DNA of 33,805 nt from Microcoleus sp. CSU_2_2. GTDB lineage: Bacteria > Cyanobacteriota > Cyanobacteriia > Cyanobacteriales > Microcoleaceae. Shown here piece after piece: positions 18,923-27,719 of this stretch. Below the pieces are notes generated by a model, which was given only the letters and a program-made list of their open reading frames with translations, had not been told where the DNA came from and made no database searches. Position 1 is the stretch's first letter, and the number at the start of each line of letters is the position of its first letter. Where the stretch lies: the NCBI GenBank assembly GCA_012035135.1, contig JAAUPI010000033.1:1-33805 (forward strand), written 5' to 3'. The translations under genes were made by a program, and so were the position numbers.

Positions 18923-19254
18923 AAATCCTCTCAGGTGTTTCTAAATTGCGTGCAGCAGACAGTAATTGCTACTATTGAACAGAAAATCATGCTGCTGAAA
19001 CATCTCTCAAGGGGTGGAAGTTTAAGCTGTGTCAATCGCCGACGACCTCTTTCTGTAGGTAGAGGCTTTTTTGAAGGCAGAAGGTAGAAGGGGAAAGGCA
19101 GAAGAAAATAAAATTTGAACACTTTTCTGTTTGTTTGCATCAGTCACACGCATGATGCTTGTTCTCCAAGGGAAATTTCTTTCTTGTGGAACAGGCATCT
19201 TGCCTGTTCATCAAAAAATTAAGGTAAAATCGAAACATTCTCTTTTAGTTGCAA
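18923..19254. other. Intergenic region with dispersed repeats
   Basis: No gene is seen in this 332-base gap. It holds TTGAAGGCAGAAGGTAGAAG at about 19073 (also near 7285) and a perfect nine-pair hairpin GAACAGGCA / TGCCTGTTC (19189-19197 and 19201-19209, three-base loop) just upstream of the oxidoreductase. That hairpin could be a terminator or a leader structure. Confidence 0.5.
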
Positions 19255-20394
19255 ATGAAAAGTTACGATTGGATTGTTGTCGGTGGTGGCATTACCGGGG
19301 CGGCTCTTAGTTACGAACTGGCAAAAAAAGGTTTTTCTGTACTGCTGTTAGAACGAGATGCTGCGCCGCAAAATGCAACTCGTTTTAGTTACGGCGGCTT
19401 GGCTTATTGGTCTGGTACAACTGATTTAACTCGCCAATTGTGTCGGGAAGGCATAGAACGCCATCGCAATTTATCTGCGGAATTAGATGGAGATACAGAG
19501 TTTCGCGAGTTAGATTTGTTACTGACAATTGATGCTGGTGCTGATGCCGAAAAAGTGGTAGCTAATTATGCGCATTTTGCTATTCCTCCGCAGCTTTTGA
19601 ACGTAGAAGAAGCGGGCGAGTTGGAACCTTTGCTAAATAAAAGTGCGATCGCAGGTGCTCTGAGTGTCCGTCACGGTCATCTTTCACCAACAGCCACAAA
19701 TCAAGCTTACTGTCAAGGGTTTTTGCGGTTGGGGGGAACGAGAGAAATTGCTGAGGTAATTGGGTTGATAGAAGAGGGAAATCGGATTTCGGGAGTCAAG
19801 ACAGCCACAGCAAATTATCGGTGCGAAAATGTGGTGATTTGTGCTGGAGGTTGGAGTCGGAGTTTGTTGAAAGCAGCGGGTATTTCTGTCAGGCTTTATT
19901 TTACCCGTGCGGAAATTTTGGAAACTGCACCTGTCGATCTCAAACTCAGGACTTTGGTGATGCCGGCAGTATTAAAACGTTTTGAATTGGAAGCAGAAGC
20001 GAGTAAAATTGAGGTCGATCGCCTGTGGGATGAACCGGGTAAAGAGTTGTTACCGTCGATTCTAGATGTTGGTGCAATTCAGTTTAAGGACGGCAGTTTG
20101 CGTATCGGTCAATTATCTCGCACTTTGAGCGATTTGAATGCTAAAGTCGATCGCCAAGCTAGCGAAGCAGCTATTCGTGCAGGTATTGGAAAGGTTTTGC
20201 CTGCTTTGGCAAATTTACGAGCAAGTTGGCACGATTGTATTGTGGCATTTAGTGCCGATCGACTGCCGATCGTAGGGGCAATTGGCACTAAAACTGGGCT
20301 GCACGTTTTTTCGGGACTCAGCAATCCTTTGGTAATTGTACCTGTTTTGGCCGAGCGATTTGCCGATCGGGCGACGGGAAATGAGGATTGGTAA
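19255..20394 (+). CDS. FAD-dependent amino-acid oxidase-like oxidoreductase (DadA/GlyOX family)
   Basis: 379 aa from ATG 19255; TTG at 19249 would add two residues. The N-terminus DWIVVGGGITGAALSYELAK is a Rossmann FAD site (GxGxxG), followed by LLLERD with the ribose-binding acidic end. The middle carries NVVICAGGWSRSLL and the C-terminus VAFSADRLPIVGAIG and GLHVFSGLSNPLVI, the second FAD-contact region of the D-amino-acid/glycine oxidase and dehydrogenase family. The expected reaction is oxidation of a small amine or amino acid; the substrate is not determinable. It may be cytosolic. The TAA stop lies in a GGTAATT repeat, and it is convergent with the signalling operon. Confidence 0.85.
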   Translation: MKSYDWIVVGGGITGAALSYELAKKGFSVLLLERDAAPQNATRFSYGGLAYWSGTTDLTRQLCREGIERHRNLSAELDGDTEFRELDLLLTIDAGADAEKVVANYAHFAIPPQLLNVEEAGELEPLLNKSAIAGALSVRHGHLSPTATNQAYCQGFLRLGGTREIAEVIGLIEEGNRISGVKTATANYRCENVVICAGGWSRSLLKAAGISVRLYFTRAEILETAPVDLKLRTLVMPAVLKRFELEAEASKIEVDRLWDEPGKELLPSILDVGAIQFKDGSLRIGQLSRTLSDLNAKVDRQASEAAIRAGIGKVLPALANLRASWHDCIVAFSADRLPIVGAIGTKTGLHVFSGLSNPLVIVPVLAERFADRATGNEDW

Positions 20395-20415
20395 TTGGTA
20401 ATTGGTAATTGGTAA
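20386..20415 (+). repeat. GGTAATT heptamer repeat at a stop codon
   Basis: ATTGGTA units of 7-8 bases occur four times in a row, starting in the last codon of the oxidoreductase gene and providing its TAA. Confidence 0.8.
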
Positions 20416-20470
20416 GGTGCGTCGCTGATCAATTGTCGATTTTTTGAGGGATTCAAGGTGGCGACGCACC
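20416..20470. terminator. REP-like hairpin between convergent genes
   Basis: GGTGCGTCGC (20416-20425) and GCGACGCACC (20461-20470) are perfect 10-bp inverted repeats around 35 bases. The element sits between the oxidoreductase and the last gene of the signalling operon, so it may act as a bidirectional terminator. It is part of the GGTGCGTC repeat family. Confidence 0.55.
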
Positions 20471-20489
20471 CGAAGACTAATAACTAATG

Positions 20490-21599
20490 TCAACTCAACA
20501 AAGGCAGCGCGACAGTAAATGTAGTACCCTGACCGATCGCACTTTCTACACTTATTTTACCGCCGTGCAGGTCAACAATATGTTTCACAATGCAGAGTCC
20601 CAACCCCGATCCTTTAATATTGCCTACATTAGTACCCCGTTCAAACTGCTGAAATAGTTTCCCTTGAGATTCTGCTGGAATGCCAATTCCCTCATCTTGT
20701 ACGCCAAAAATTACTTGCCCATCCTCGGAGCTTAATTCTAGATTGACTGTGCCACCGTTGGGAGAATATTTAATTGCATTTAATAGCAAATTAGTCAAGA
20801 GATGGTGTAGCAGTCTAGCATCCAGATGAGCGTGCATGGGTTGTTTTTGAGTGCGGAAAGTTACCAGGTGTTTGTGAGTGGCGATCGGCTGCAATTCTTC
20901 TAAAATAGAAGTACATAGATCGACCACATTTACAAGCTGTAAATTTAAGGAAAGTTTGCCGGATTCTGCCTTGCTGAGCATTAAAACATCGCCCAGCAAT
21001 TCACTCATATTGCTGACAGCTTTTTTAATTCGATCGACAGTTTTATTTGTGCTTCCTAGCCTCCCCTGCACTGCCACATCTTCCAACAGTTCAGCCGATA
21101 GCTGTATGGTAGTTAAGGGAGTGTTTAAATCATGGTATGCCATCGATATAAATCGCGATCTATTTTCACTTGTCGCTGCTGCTAGTGCGATAAGTTTTCG
21201 CATTTTAACTGCCTCTTTGTGTTTGCTGATCGCTATCTTGATGGTGGCGTGCAGTTCTCTTTCTTTAAAAGGTTTGAGGACGTAGCCGTAAGAACCTGTA
21301 TTTTCGGCTCGCTGCAAAGTTTCGTCGTCGGCGTAGGCAGTTGTATAAATAATTGGAATATCTAGTTCTCGATTGATTATAGCTGCTGTTTCTATACCAT
21401 CAATGTCGCCTTTGATGACTATATCCATCAAAATTAAATCTGGCTTCATTTCGCTCGCGCGCTGGATGGCGTCTGCTCCTGAAGAAACGATATCGCCAAT
21501 TTTGTATCCCAATTTTTCCAGTTTTTGAGATAAATTTTTAGCGATCAATAGTTCGTCTTCTACAATCAAAATATTAGTTATTTTGTCGTTATCTTTCAT
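20490..21599 (-). CDS. Receiver-histidine kinase hybrid
   Basis: 369 aa. Residues about 8-125 are a CheY-like receiver: VEDELLIAKN, the phospho-acceptor Asp59 in LILMDIVIKG, the TTAYAD Thr region and YVLKPF Lys. Residues about 145-215 are HisKA with His156 in FISMAYHDLNTPL, where D-L-N replaces the usual E-x-R. Residues about 255-368 are an HATPase with N-box NLLLNAIKYS, DEGIGIPAE and GSGLGLCIVKHIV. The REC-first layout without DNA-binding output suggests it takes phosphate from another kinase and relays it on. It begins four bases after the stop of the CBS/GAF kinase and is the last gene of the operon. The partner response regulator is not in the window. Confidence 0.93.
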   Translation of the reverse strand: MKDNDKITNILIVEDELLIAKNLSQKLEKLGYKIGDIVSSGADAIQRASEMKPDLILMDIVIKGDIDGIETAAIINRELDIPIIYTTAYADDETLQRAENTGSYGYVLKPFKERELHATIKIAISKHKEAVKMRKLIALAAATSENRSRFISMAYHDLNTPLTTIQLSAELLEDVAVQGRLGSTNKTVDRIKKAVSNMSELLGDVLMLSKAESGKLSLNLQLVNVVDLCTSILEELQPIATHKHLVTFRTQKQPMHAHLDARLLHHLLTNLLLNAIKYSPNGGTVNLELSSEDGQVIFGVQDEGIGIPAESQGKLFQQFERGTNVGNIKGSGLGLCIVKHIVDLHGGKISVESAIGQGTTFTVALPLLS

Positions 21600-21603
21600 G
21601 ACT

Positions 21604-24600
21604 TTATAGCCTGGAAAAGTATTTTAGCTCATTAAATTTCAAGTGAAATACTGTGCCTATTTCTCTTGATAATTCGATCGTTCCGTCTAACTGCTCGGTT
21701 AAAGTGCAGATCACTTGAAAACCCATCGATCCCGTTTTGCGAAAATCTAAGTTTTTAGGAAAGCCAGTCCCGTTGTCTTTGACGAATAGGTGGATTTCCC
21801 GATCGCCTGTTTGATAGCATTCTACACTAACTGTACCACTTGTGCCATTAGGGAAAGCGTGTTTCAGGGTATTTGAAACCAATTCATTGACAATTAAACC
21901 GCAGGGAGTCGCAGTTTCAATATTTAGTAGTATGGGTTCAGCAAATACCTGCAACTGAATGCGGTTGTCGTTAATATTGTAAGAGTGAAACAAATTAGTT
22001 ACTAAATCTTCGATATATTCGCCTAAATTAATTTGTCGTAGGTTTTTAGATCGGTACAATTTCTCGTGAATCAGAGCCATAGAGTAAAGACGATGCTGAC
22101 TTTCTGCCAACATCTTGGCTAGCTGCGAATCAGTAACGGTTTCAGATTGCAATTCTAACAGACTGGCAACTACGCAGAGGTTGTTTTTGACGCGGTGATG
22201 AATTTCTTTGAGCAAGATTTCTTTTTCTTTGAGGGAATTTTTCAAATTCTCTTCAGCTTGTTTGCGCTCATTTAGTTCAGATTGCAATTGCTGGTATAGC
22301 AGAGATTGCTGAATGGCGATCGCCAATTGATTTGCCAATTGCTGAAATAGATTAATTTCCCATTCTTGCCACTGGCGCGGTCGATCGTACTGATGAGCAA
22401 TCAGCAGTCCCCAAAGCTGATTTAGCTGAACGATGGGTGCTACTAACTCTGCTTTAACTTCAATTTCTTGCATGAAATTTACTAAACAAGGGGTAAAGTC
22501 GCGCCCGTCGCGCTCGGATATGGCACAAATTCGCCCTTCCAAATAATGCTGATAATTTTCAGGGGAAAAAACCTCTTCTGCAAAAACTCGATCGAGGATG
22601 TGACTGCATTCATCCGCCACTGCTTCGGCAATGACTTTACCGCTGCCGTCGGGTAAAAGTTGATAAACCATGACTCGATCGACTGCCAATATTTGCTGGA
22701 GTTCGGCAACAGTTGTGTTAAGAATTTCTGCTAATTCTAAAGACTGGCGGACGCGACGGGCGATCGCTTCGACGAGTTTCTCTTGCTCAAACTGCTGCCG
22801 CAAGGCTATTTCGGCGCATTTGGAATTGCTGATATCGGCGGCGTAACCAATAATTTCGATCGGCTCGCCCTTGCTGTTTACCAATAGCTTGAGTTCGGTT
22901 CGTAGCCAGCGGTACAATCCGTCTCTGTGTAAAAAGCGGTACTCGGAAGTGCGATTTTCTGGTCCGGACAAATTCGCAAAACCAACTAAAAATTGCTTGA
23001 GATCTTCAGGGTGAATGCGACTAGACCAGAAGTGAGGATCTGCTAAACACTCTTGGGAAGAGTAACCGACGATCGCCCTCACGTTGTCACTAATATAAGT
23101 AGTAGCAAAATCCCCCGCTGGTTGGAGAGTAAAAATTACCGCCGGATTAGAAGCCAGCAACAATTGCAAGCGTTCTTTTAACTGCTGCAATTCACATTCT
23201 GCCCGCTTGCGGTAGCTAATATCTTCGATCGCACCCATGCTGTAGAGAGGAGTGCCGTCGAGATCGCAGATCAGCGTCACCGTCAAGTTTGCCCACATCA
23301 GCTCGCCATTTTTCTTAATCAAGCGTTTTTCGATCCCGAAACGAGAAATATTGCCCTCTACAAGCTGCTGAAATTGCTCTAAATCTGCTTTGACATCTTC
23401 TGGATAAGTGAGATCGGTAAAGGTAGCTGCCCCCAACTCCGAATCGCTTTCCCAGTCTCCATCGGCAAATACTCGACAACTGGAAATTGATGCTGTGACG
23501 CTGTTGAGAATGTCGCTGAGTTGGGTTCTTGAAGTTTGGAGGGCATTTTCCGCATTTTTGAGTTGTTTGGAACGATCGCGCAAGGCAGCTTCTGCTAAGG
23601 AACGTTGGGCGAGTTCGGCTTGGGCACGATCGAGCAGTTGGTCTTGCTGTAGGGCGATCGCGATTTGCACTGCTAACTGGTCTAACAATTCTAGTTCTGA
23701 TTCTTGCCAGCCCCGCGTCCCAGAACACTGGTGAGCCAGCAACAAGCCCCACGGGCGTGACGGGGAGTTTGGCCTGTCTGCTATTAAAATCGGGATAGCA
23801 AGATTGGCTTTTACTTGATAGCCTTCTAATACCTGCAAGTGGCAATCCGTTAAACCCGCTTTGCTAATATCGGGACAAATCCATTTACCTGTGGCAAAAT
23901 ATTCTCCTTTTTCCCTGTTAAAAAAACAAGTATCTTCCACCTGATTTCCTAGTGTTTTTTTCCACCCTGGAGCGACTGATTCTGCAATAATGTTGCCGCT
24001 CCTGTCACGGGCAAACTGACAAACCAACACCCGATCGCACTCCAAGACTTGACGCACTTGCGCAACTGTATAATTAACTAGATCTTCTATATTCAAAGTA
24101 GCGCGAATCCGGGAGGCAATTTGGGCTATGAGGCGATTTCTGCGATCGGATTCGCTGACGCATTTTATTTGCTGCTGAAGTTGTGCGGTGAGATCTCTAA
24201 CTTGTTTTTCCAGTGCGGAATTGCTGTCTAACAGTTCGCGCTGTTTTTGCTGGAGTTTCGCAACTTCTTGACGAATGCTATGGGGAGTGACTAAACCTAC
24301 TAATCGATCTCGATCGTCTACTATTGGCAAGTAATCGATCGAATGTTGACAAAATAAGTTGAGTGCGGTAAAAACATCGACAAATTCAGATTCTTTGATA
24401 GCAATGAAATTCCGATTCATTACTTCCGCTACTTTCACTTTTTCCAAACAGAATTCGGCGGCGGTTAAGTTCACCACATCTCCCTTGCTTAGCAGCCCAA
24501 CTAGTCGATCGCTTTCGATAACTAAAACGCAACCGATCGATGTTTTTGTCGTTTCCTTTGACTCTGCCAGCGGTTGTGCATTAGACAGCCGACAAGCATT

Positions 24601-24723
24601 TAATGTCTGACTCATCAGGGCGATCGCATCTGCGAGGGGAGTTTCCGGTGCAACTGTCAGAGGGTAGCGGTCAATAGATGCTAAAGGCGATAGTGAAGAA
24701 GTTGGCAAAGTGGCAATTTCCAT
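21604..24723 (-). CDS. Multi-sensor histidine kinase, CBS-GAF(cyanobacteriochrome-like)-PAS-PAS-GAF-HisKA_2
   Basis: 1039 aa from ATG 24723; the 21 codons upstream (LLASCFFLLLSLF) come from a GAAGCAA repeat and were left out. Order: CBS pair (about 15-165); coiled linker; GAF1 (about 215-375); PAS (about 400-515); PAS (about 520-640); GAF2 (about 660-810); HisKA_2-type phospho-acceptor IHHRVKNNLCV with His842/843; HATPase with NELVSNTLKHAF and DNGTGFPKNL. GAF1 holds VEDTCFF (Cys266) and GLTDCHLQVL (Cys294-His295), the DXCF cysteine and chromophore cysteine of dual-Cys cyanobacteriochromes, spaced 28 residues. It also has WGLLLAHQCSG, so bilin binding is predicted. GAF2 has Cys746 but Leu after it and no DXCF. 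No membrane segment. Light, nucleotide (CBS) and redox or small-molecule input may be combined. Confidence 0.9.
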   Translation of the reverse strand: MEIATLPTSSLSPLASIDRYPLTVAPETPLADAIALMSQTLNACRLSNAQPLAESKETTKTSIGCVLVIESDRLVGLLSKGDVVNLTAAEFCLEKVKVAEVMNRNFIAIKESEFVDVFTALNLFCQHSIDYLPIVDDRDRLVGLVTPHSIRQEVAKLQQKQRELLDSNSALEKQVRDLTAQLQQQIKCVSESDRRNRLIAQIASRIRATLNIEDLVNYTVAQVRQVLECDRVLVCQFARDRSGNIIAESVAPGWKKTLGNQVEDTCFFNREKGEYFATGKWICPDISKAGLTDCHLQVLEGYQVKANLAIPILIADRPNSPSRPWGLLLAHQCSGTRGWQESELELLDQLAVQIAIALQQDQLLDRAQAELAQRSLAEAALRDRSKQLKNAENALQTSRTQLSDILNSVTASISSCRVFADGDWESDSELGAATFTDLTYPEDVKADLEQFQQLVEGNISRFGIEKRLIKKNGELMWANLTVTLICDLDGTPLYSMGAIEDISYRKRAECELQQLKERLQLLLASNPAVIFTLQPAGDFATTYISDNVRAIVGYSSQECLADPHFWSSRIHPEDLKQFLVGFANLSGPENRTSEYRFLHRDGLYRWLRTELKLLVNSKGEPIEIIGYAADISNSKCAEIALRQQFEQEKLVEAIARRVRQSLELAEILNTTVAELQQILAVDRVMVYQLLPDGSGKVIAEAVADECSHILDRVFAEEVFSPENYQHYLEGRICAISERDGRDFTPCLVNFMQEIEVKAELVAPIVQLNQLWGLLIAHQYDRPRQWQEWEINLFQQLANQLAIAIQQSLLYQQLQSELNERKQAEENLKNSLKEKEILLKEIHHRVKNNLCVVASLLELQSETVTDSQLAKMLAESQHRLYSMALIHEKLYRSKNLRQINLGEYIEDLVTNLFHSYNINDNRIQLQVFAEPILLNIETATPCGLIVNELVSNTLKHAFPNGTSGTVSVECYQTGDREIHLFVKDNGTGFPKNLDFRKTGSMGFQVICTLTEQLDGTIELSREIGTVFHLKFNELKYFSRL
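23598..24078 (-). other. Predicted DXCF-type cyanobacteriochrome GAF domain
   Basis: Part of the preceding kinase, about residues 215-375. D264-x-C266-F and C294-H295 are both present. The downstream stretch YQVKANLAIPIL is the usual strand after the chromophore Cys. The expected chromophore is phycocyanobilin or phycoviolobilin, with a blue-absorbing dark state in most DXCF members. Colour cannot be read from sequence. Confidence 0.75.
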
Positions 24724-24754
24724 AAGTCTGGTCTGTTCTGCTTGAAACAAGCTA

Positions 24755-24790
24755 AGTAGAAGGAAGAAGCAAGAAGCAAGAAGCAAGAAG
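24755..24790. repeat. GAAGCAA heptamer repeat
   Basis: AAGTAGAAGGAAGAAGCAAG and four AAGCAAG-type units precede the CBS/GAF kinase gene in the 161-base gap after the cyclase gene. The gap otherwise shows no feature; a local promoter may be present. Confidence 0.7.
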
Positions 24791-24884
24791 AATTATACAG
24801 CGAGCTTTTTAGTCATATCGTGTCCGGTAGCATCGGTTTTATTTAAGTGGAACTACTGAGATGGTAATTCCCACTTCCCGAAAC

Positions 24885-27671
24885 TTATTTTCTACCAAGC
24901 AATAGATAAGTTTTCATTGGTCCTTTTCCTTTAACTTCAATGATTCCTCTCTCCTGAAGCAAATATTTATTTTTTAATAAGCTGTAAGTAACTTCGCTAA
25001 CTTGAATCCGCCAAGACAAACCGTGAGATTCCATCCTCGAAGCAAGATTAACTGTATCGCCCCACAGGTCGTAAATAAACTTTTTGATCCCAATTACTCC
25101 AGCAACAACAGGGCCACTGTGGATGCCGACACGGATGCTAAAAAACTTCTTATTTTTGACATTAAATAAGGCTATTTCTTGTTGCATATCTAGAGCCATT
25201 TCGGCGATCGCTTCCGCGTGGTCTACCCGAGGATTCGGTATTCCTCCTACTGCCATGTATGCGTCGCCGATTGTCTTGATTTTCTCTAAGCCATGCCGTT
25301 CGCACAGCAAGTCGAAGCCTGAAAAAATTTGATTGAGCAACTCTACGAGTTCGATCGGATTCATCGTAACAGACAGAGGTGTAAAACCCACAAGATCTGC
25401 AAACAAAACTGTTACTTCTGGAAAATATTCGGCAATAGTAGTTTCGTTTTGTTTTAGCCGTTCTGCGATCGCGTAGGGCAATATATTTAACAACAGCTTT
25501 TCGGATTTTGCTTGTTCTCCGCGAAGGGCATCTTCTGCTTGCTTGCGTTCGGTGACATCGTGATAACTCCAGACTCTACCGATAATTTTATCTCCCAGGC
25601 GCTGCGGTTCGGAATGGCGTTCAAAACATCTGCCATCTTTAAATTCCAACAAGTCGTAACTTTCGGCTTCTGGCTGTTCGTAAAGCGATTCTATTCTCTC
25701 TTGAAATGCTTGAGGATCTTTAAGTTGGTCGAGGATAAAGGCGATCATTGCTGCGTCGTCTCGTAGTGCCATCACTTCGTAAGGTATGCCCCACATTTCT
25801 ACAAATTCTCGATTGAAAGTAACTATTCTTCCAGTACGATCGATCGCCAAAATTCCGTCAGCAGTAGAATCAAACGTTGCTTGCAGCAAAGATACAGATT
25901 TTGCTAGCGCTTCTTCGGCTTGTTTCCGGGCGGTAATATCTCGCAAAATGGCACGAATTGCCACTAGCGAACCTTCGGCAAATTTACAGCTTATGCTTCC
26001 TTCCAGCCAGATTTGTTGGTTGTCTTTAGTAATGAATATTGCTTGGATATAGTCTGGGTAAAATGTGTGGGATTTGATAGTTTTCTTATTAATAGCTTGA
26101 TATAATATATCGATAGACTCTTGGGAACTATTGGGATGAATAATGTCAAAAACTGTCATCCGAGTAATCTCTGATTCGCTATATCCGAGAGTTGTTTTCC
26201 AAGCTCGATTGACATACACAAAATGACCGTCTGCTCCTATACTTTGAATTAAATCCGTAGCATTTTCAAATAAGTCTCGCAGTTGTTCTTCACTTTCCCG
26301 CAGAGCAGATTCTGCTTGCTTGCGCTTGATAAATTGACCGATTTGGCTGCCCATAGTTGTCATTGTCTGGAGCAATTCTTCATCAAAAGACTGCACTTCT
26401 AAGCTGAAAAAAGTCATCACTCCCAAAACCGATCTCGCCGACCGTTCCCGATCATAGTCACCCAAAATTGGGAAGCCAAAAGCTCCGTGAATTCCTTCTT
26501 CAGCCGCAATTTCTCTGCGTACAAATGAGTCGTTTTCTGCTACATCTGCAATCCACTCAGAGGAAGCACTGCCCCAAACGCGACCGACAAATCCTTCCCC
26601 CACTGCAAAGGTCTTTTGTTCGGCAAATCCTACAAATTTGGGGATGGAAATTGAGCGATTTGACCAACTTGCAACACATCTGAGCAAATTAGGATCGGAA
26701 ATCGGCACCTTTCTCTTAGTTAGTGACACCAATTTTTCGCCTATTTCTGGCATCCAAAGTTCGGCGGCTTGCCAGCCCAAACTACGACAAACTACGGGGA
26801 GAATTTCTGCGATCGCCATTTTGACTGTTTCGCATTCTGAGAGGATTCGGGTAGTATCATACTGAACTACTTTTCGCTTGCGAGCTCGCTGTATATCTGT
26901 AACGTCGCGGCCGATGTATAGGAAATCGTTGGCGGCGGCTCTTGCTTCAGCAATGCCTTTAATGTCAGTCGCAATAGCCGTGCAGGAAAAAGCAACTGTT
27001 AGCTTTTCTCCGGTTTTTGCCGTGCAAATTACTTCGGTGTTAGTTTGAGACAATAAAGGTTGCTGCTGACTAACTGCGCGCAAAGATTCGCCCTCAGCAG
27101 CAAGAACATCTATTTGTTTGTCTACTAATTCGGATTCGCTGTAACCAAACAAATCTTGAGCAGCTTGATTGACTTTTTTTATTTTTCCCGACGCCGTTGT
27201 TACCAACAAAGCTTCGGCCATTGAAGTAATAATTTTTTCAACATAATTATTAGTAGCCGCTAAGGTACTCAATAAAATATTCATTTCATTGGTAGCCTGG
27301 ACGAGAGTTTGTTCCAAACCCATCCTGTCTGTTACGTCTTCAAAAAATACAATTAACCTTTGAGAATTTTCGTCATTTTTGAACTCGACGATATACATAT
27401 CAAAATATAGTTGCGAGTTATTATCTAAAACCCGCGTCATCGCTTTTAACTCAAAATTTGGCAAACGTCCTTCAAAAATATCAATTAAAATTTCTTCAGT
27501 TCCTAGTAACTCAGGAAAGGGAATGCGGACATCATTTCCCGCCGTTACTTCGTCAGGACAGTCTGCAAACCGCTGCACGCTTGGAGATGTCTCTTGGATT
27601 AAAAAGTCCCGATCCAACGCTAGGTACTCCAAGTGGTGGGGAACCAACAGTTTTTTAAACAGGGTTGTCAT
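24885..27671 (-). CDS. Class III adenylate cyclase with PAS and GAF sensor domains
   Basis: 928 aa. Makes cAMP from ATP. Order: N-terminal PAS-like domain (about 1-120) shared with the neighbouring histidine kinase; PAS (about 140-260, GYSESEL); GAF (about 275-447), without bilin Cys; PAS (about 460-585); PAS (about 594-710, ITARKQAEEAL and VTERKQAED linkers); catalytic domain about 745-928. Catalytic residues seen: metal-binding Asp759 in LFADLVGF and Asp803 in KTIGDAYM; adenine-specifying Lys in EKIKTIGD and Asp in DLWGDTVN; transition-state Asn and Arg in NLASRMES. So it should be an active adenylate rather than guanylate cyclase. No membrane segment. It follows the PAS kinase by 48 bases. 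Confidence 0.93.
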   Translation of the reverse strand: MTTLFKKLLVPHHLEYLALDRDFLIQETSPSVQRFADCPDEVTAGNDVRIPFPELLGTEEILIDIFEGRLPNFELKAMTRVLDNNSQLYFDMYIVEFKNDENSQRLIVFFEDVTDRMGLEQTLVQATNEMNILLSTLAATNNYVEKIITSMAEALLVTTASGKIKKVNQAAQDLFGYSESELVDKQIDVLAAEGESLRAVSQQQPLLSQTNTEVICTAKTGEKLTVAFSCTAIATDIKGIAEARAAANDFLYIGRDVTDIQRARKRKVVQYDTTRILSECETVKMAIAEILPVVCRSLGWQAAELWMPEIGEKLVSLTKRKVPISDPNLLRCVASWSNRSISIPKFVGFAEQKTFAVGEGFVGRVWGSASSEWIADVAENDSFVRREIAAEEGIHGAFGFPILGDYDRERSARSVLGVMTFFSLEVQSFDEELLQTMTTMGSQIGQFIKRKQAESALRESEEQLRDLFENATDLIQSIGADGHFVYVNRAWKTTLGYSESEITRMTVFDIIHPNSSQESIDILYQAINKKTIKSHTFYPDYIQAIFITKDNQQIWLEGSISCKFAEGSLVAIRAILRDITARKQAEEALAKSVSLLQATFDSTADGILAIDRTGRIVTFNREFVEMWGIPYEVMALRDDAAMIAFILDQLKDPQAFQERIESLYEQPEAESYDLLEFKDGRCFERHSEPQRLGDKIIGRVWSYHDVTERKQAEDALRGEQAKSEKLLLNILPYAIAERLKQNETTIAEYFPEVTVLFADLVGFTPLSVTMNPIELVELLNQIFSGFDLLCERHGLEKIKTIGDAYMAVGGIPNPRVDHAEAIAEMALDMQQEIALFNVKNKKFFSIRVGIHSGPVVAGVIGIKKFIYDLWGDTVNLASRMESHGLSWRIQVSEVTYSLLKNKYLLQERGIIEVKGKGPMKTYLLLGRK

Positions 27672-27719
27672 GTTGGATTGTGAGTGGTAAATGCGCTTTC
27701 AATATCACATTATCTGAGA

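Noticed and set aside
18677-19087. Plus-strand 136-aa frame opposite the 99-aa gene
   Set aside because: Its composition (Phe/Val/Cys-rich) and overlap with the opposite gene and repeats suggest an antisense shadow.
22480-22700. Second cyanobacteriochrome GAF in the same kinase
   Set aside because: Cys746 is at a similar place, but His after it is Leu and there is no DXCF motif, so bilin binding is doubtful.
24724-24786. Hydrophobic N-terminal extension (LLASCFFLLLSLF) of the CBS/GAF kinase as a membrane anchor
   Set aside because: It is read from GAAGCAA repeats and starts from a non-ATG codon; the CBS region begins naturally after ATG 24723.
26330-26850. Bilin-binding GAF in the adenylate cyclase
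   Set aside because: No Cys-His pair or DXCF motif; it looks like a general GAF.
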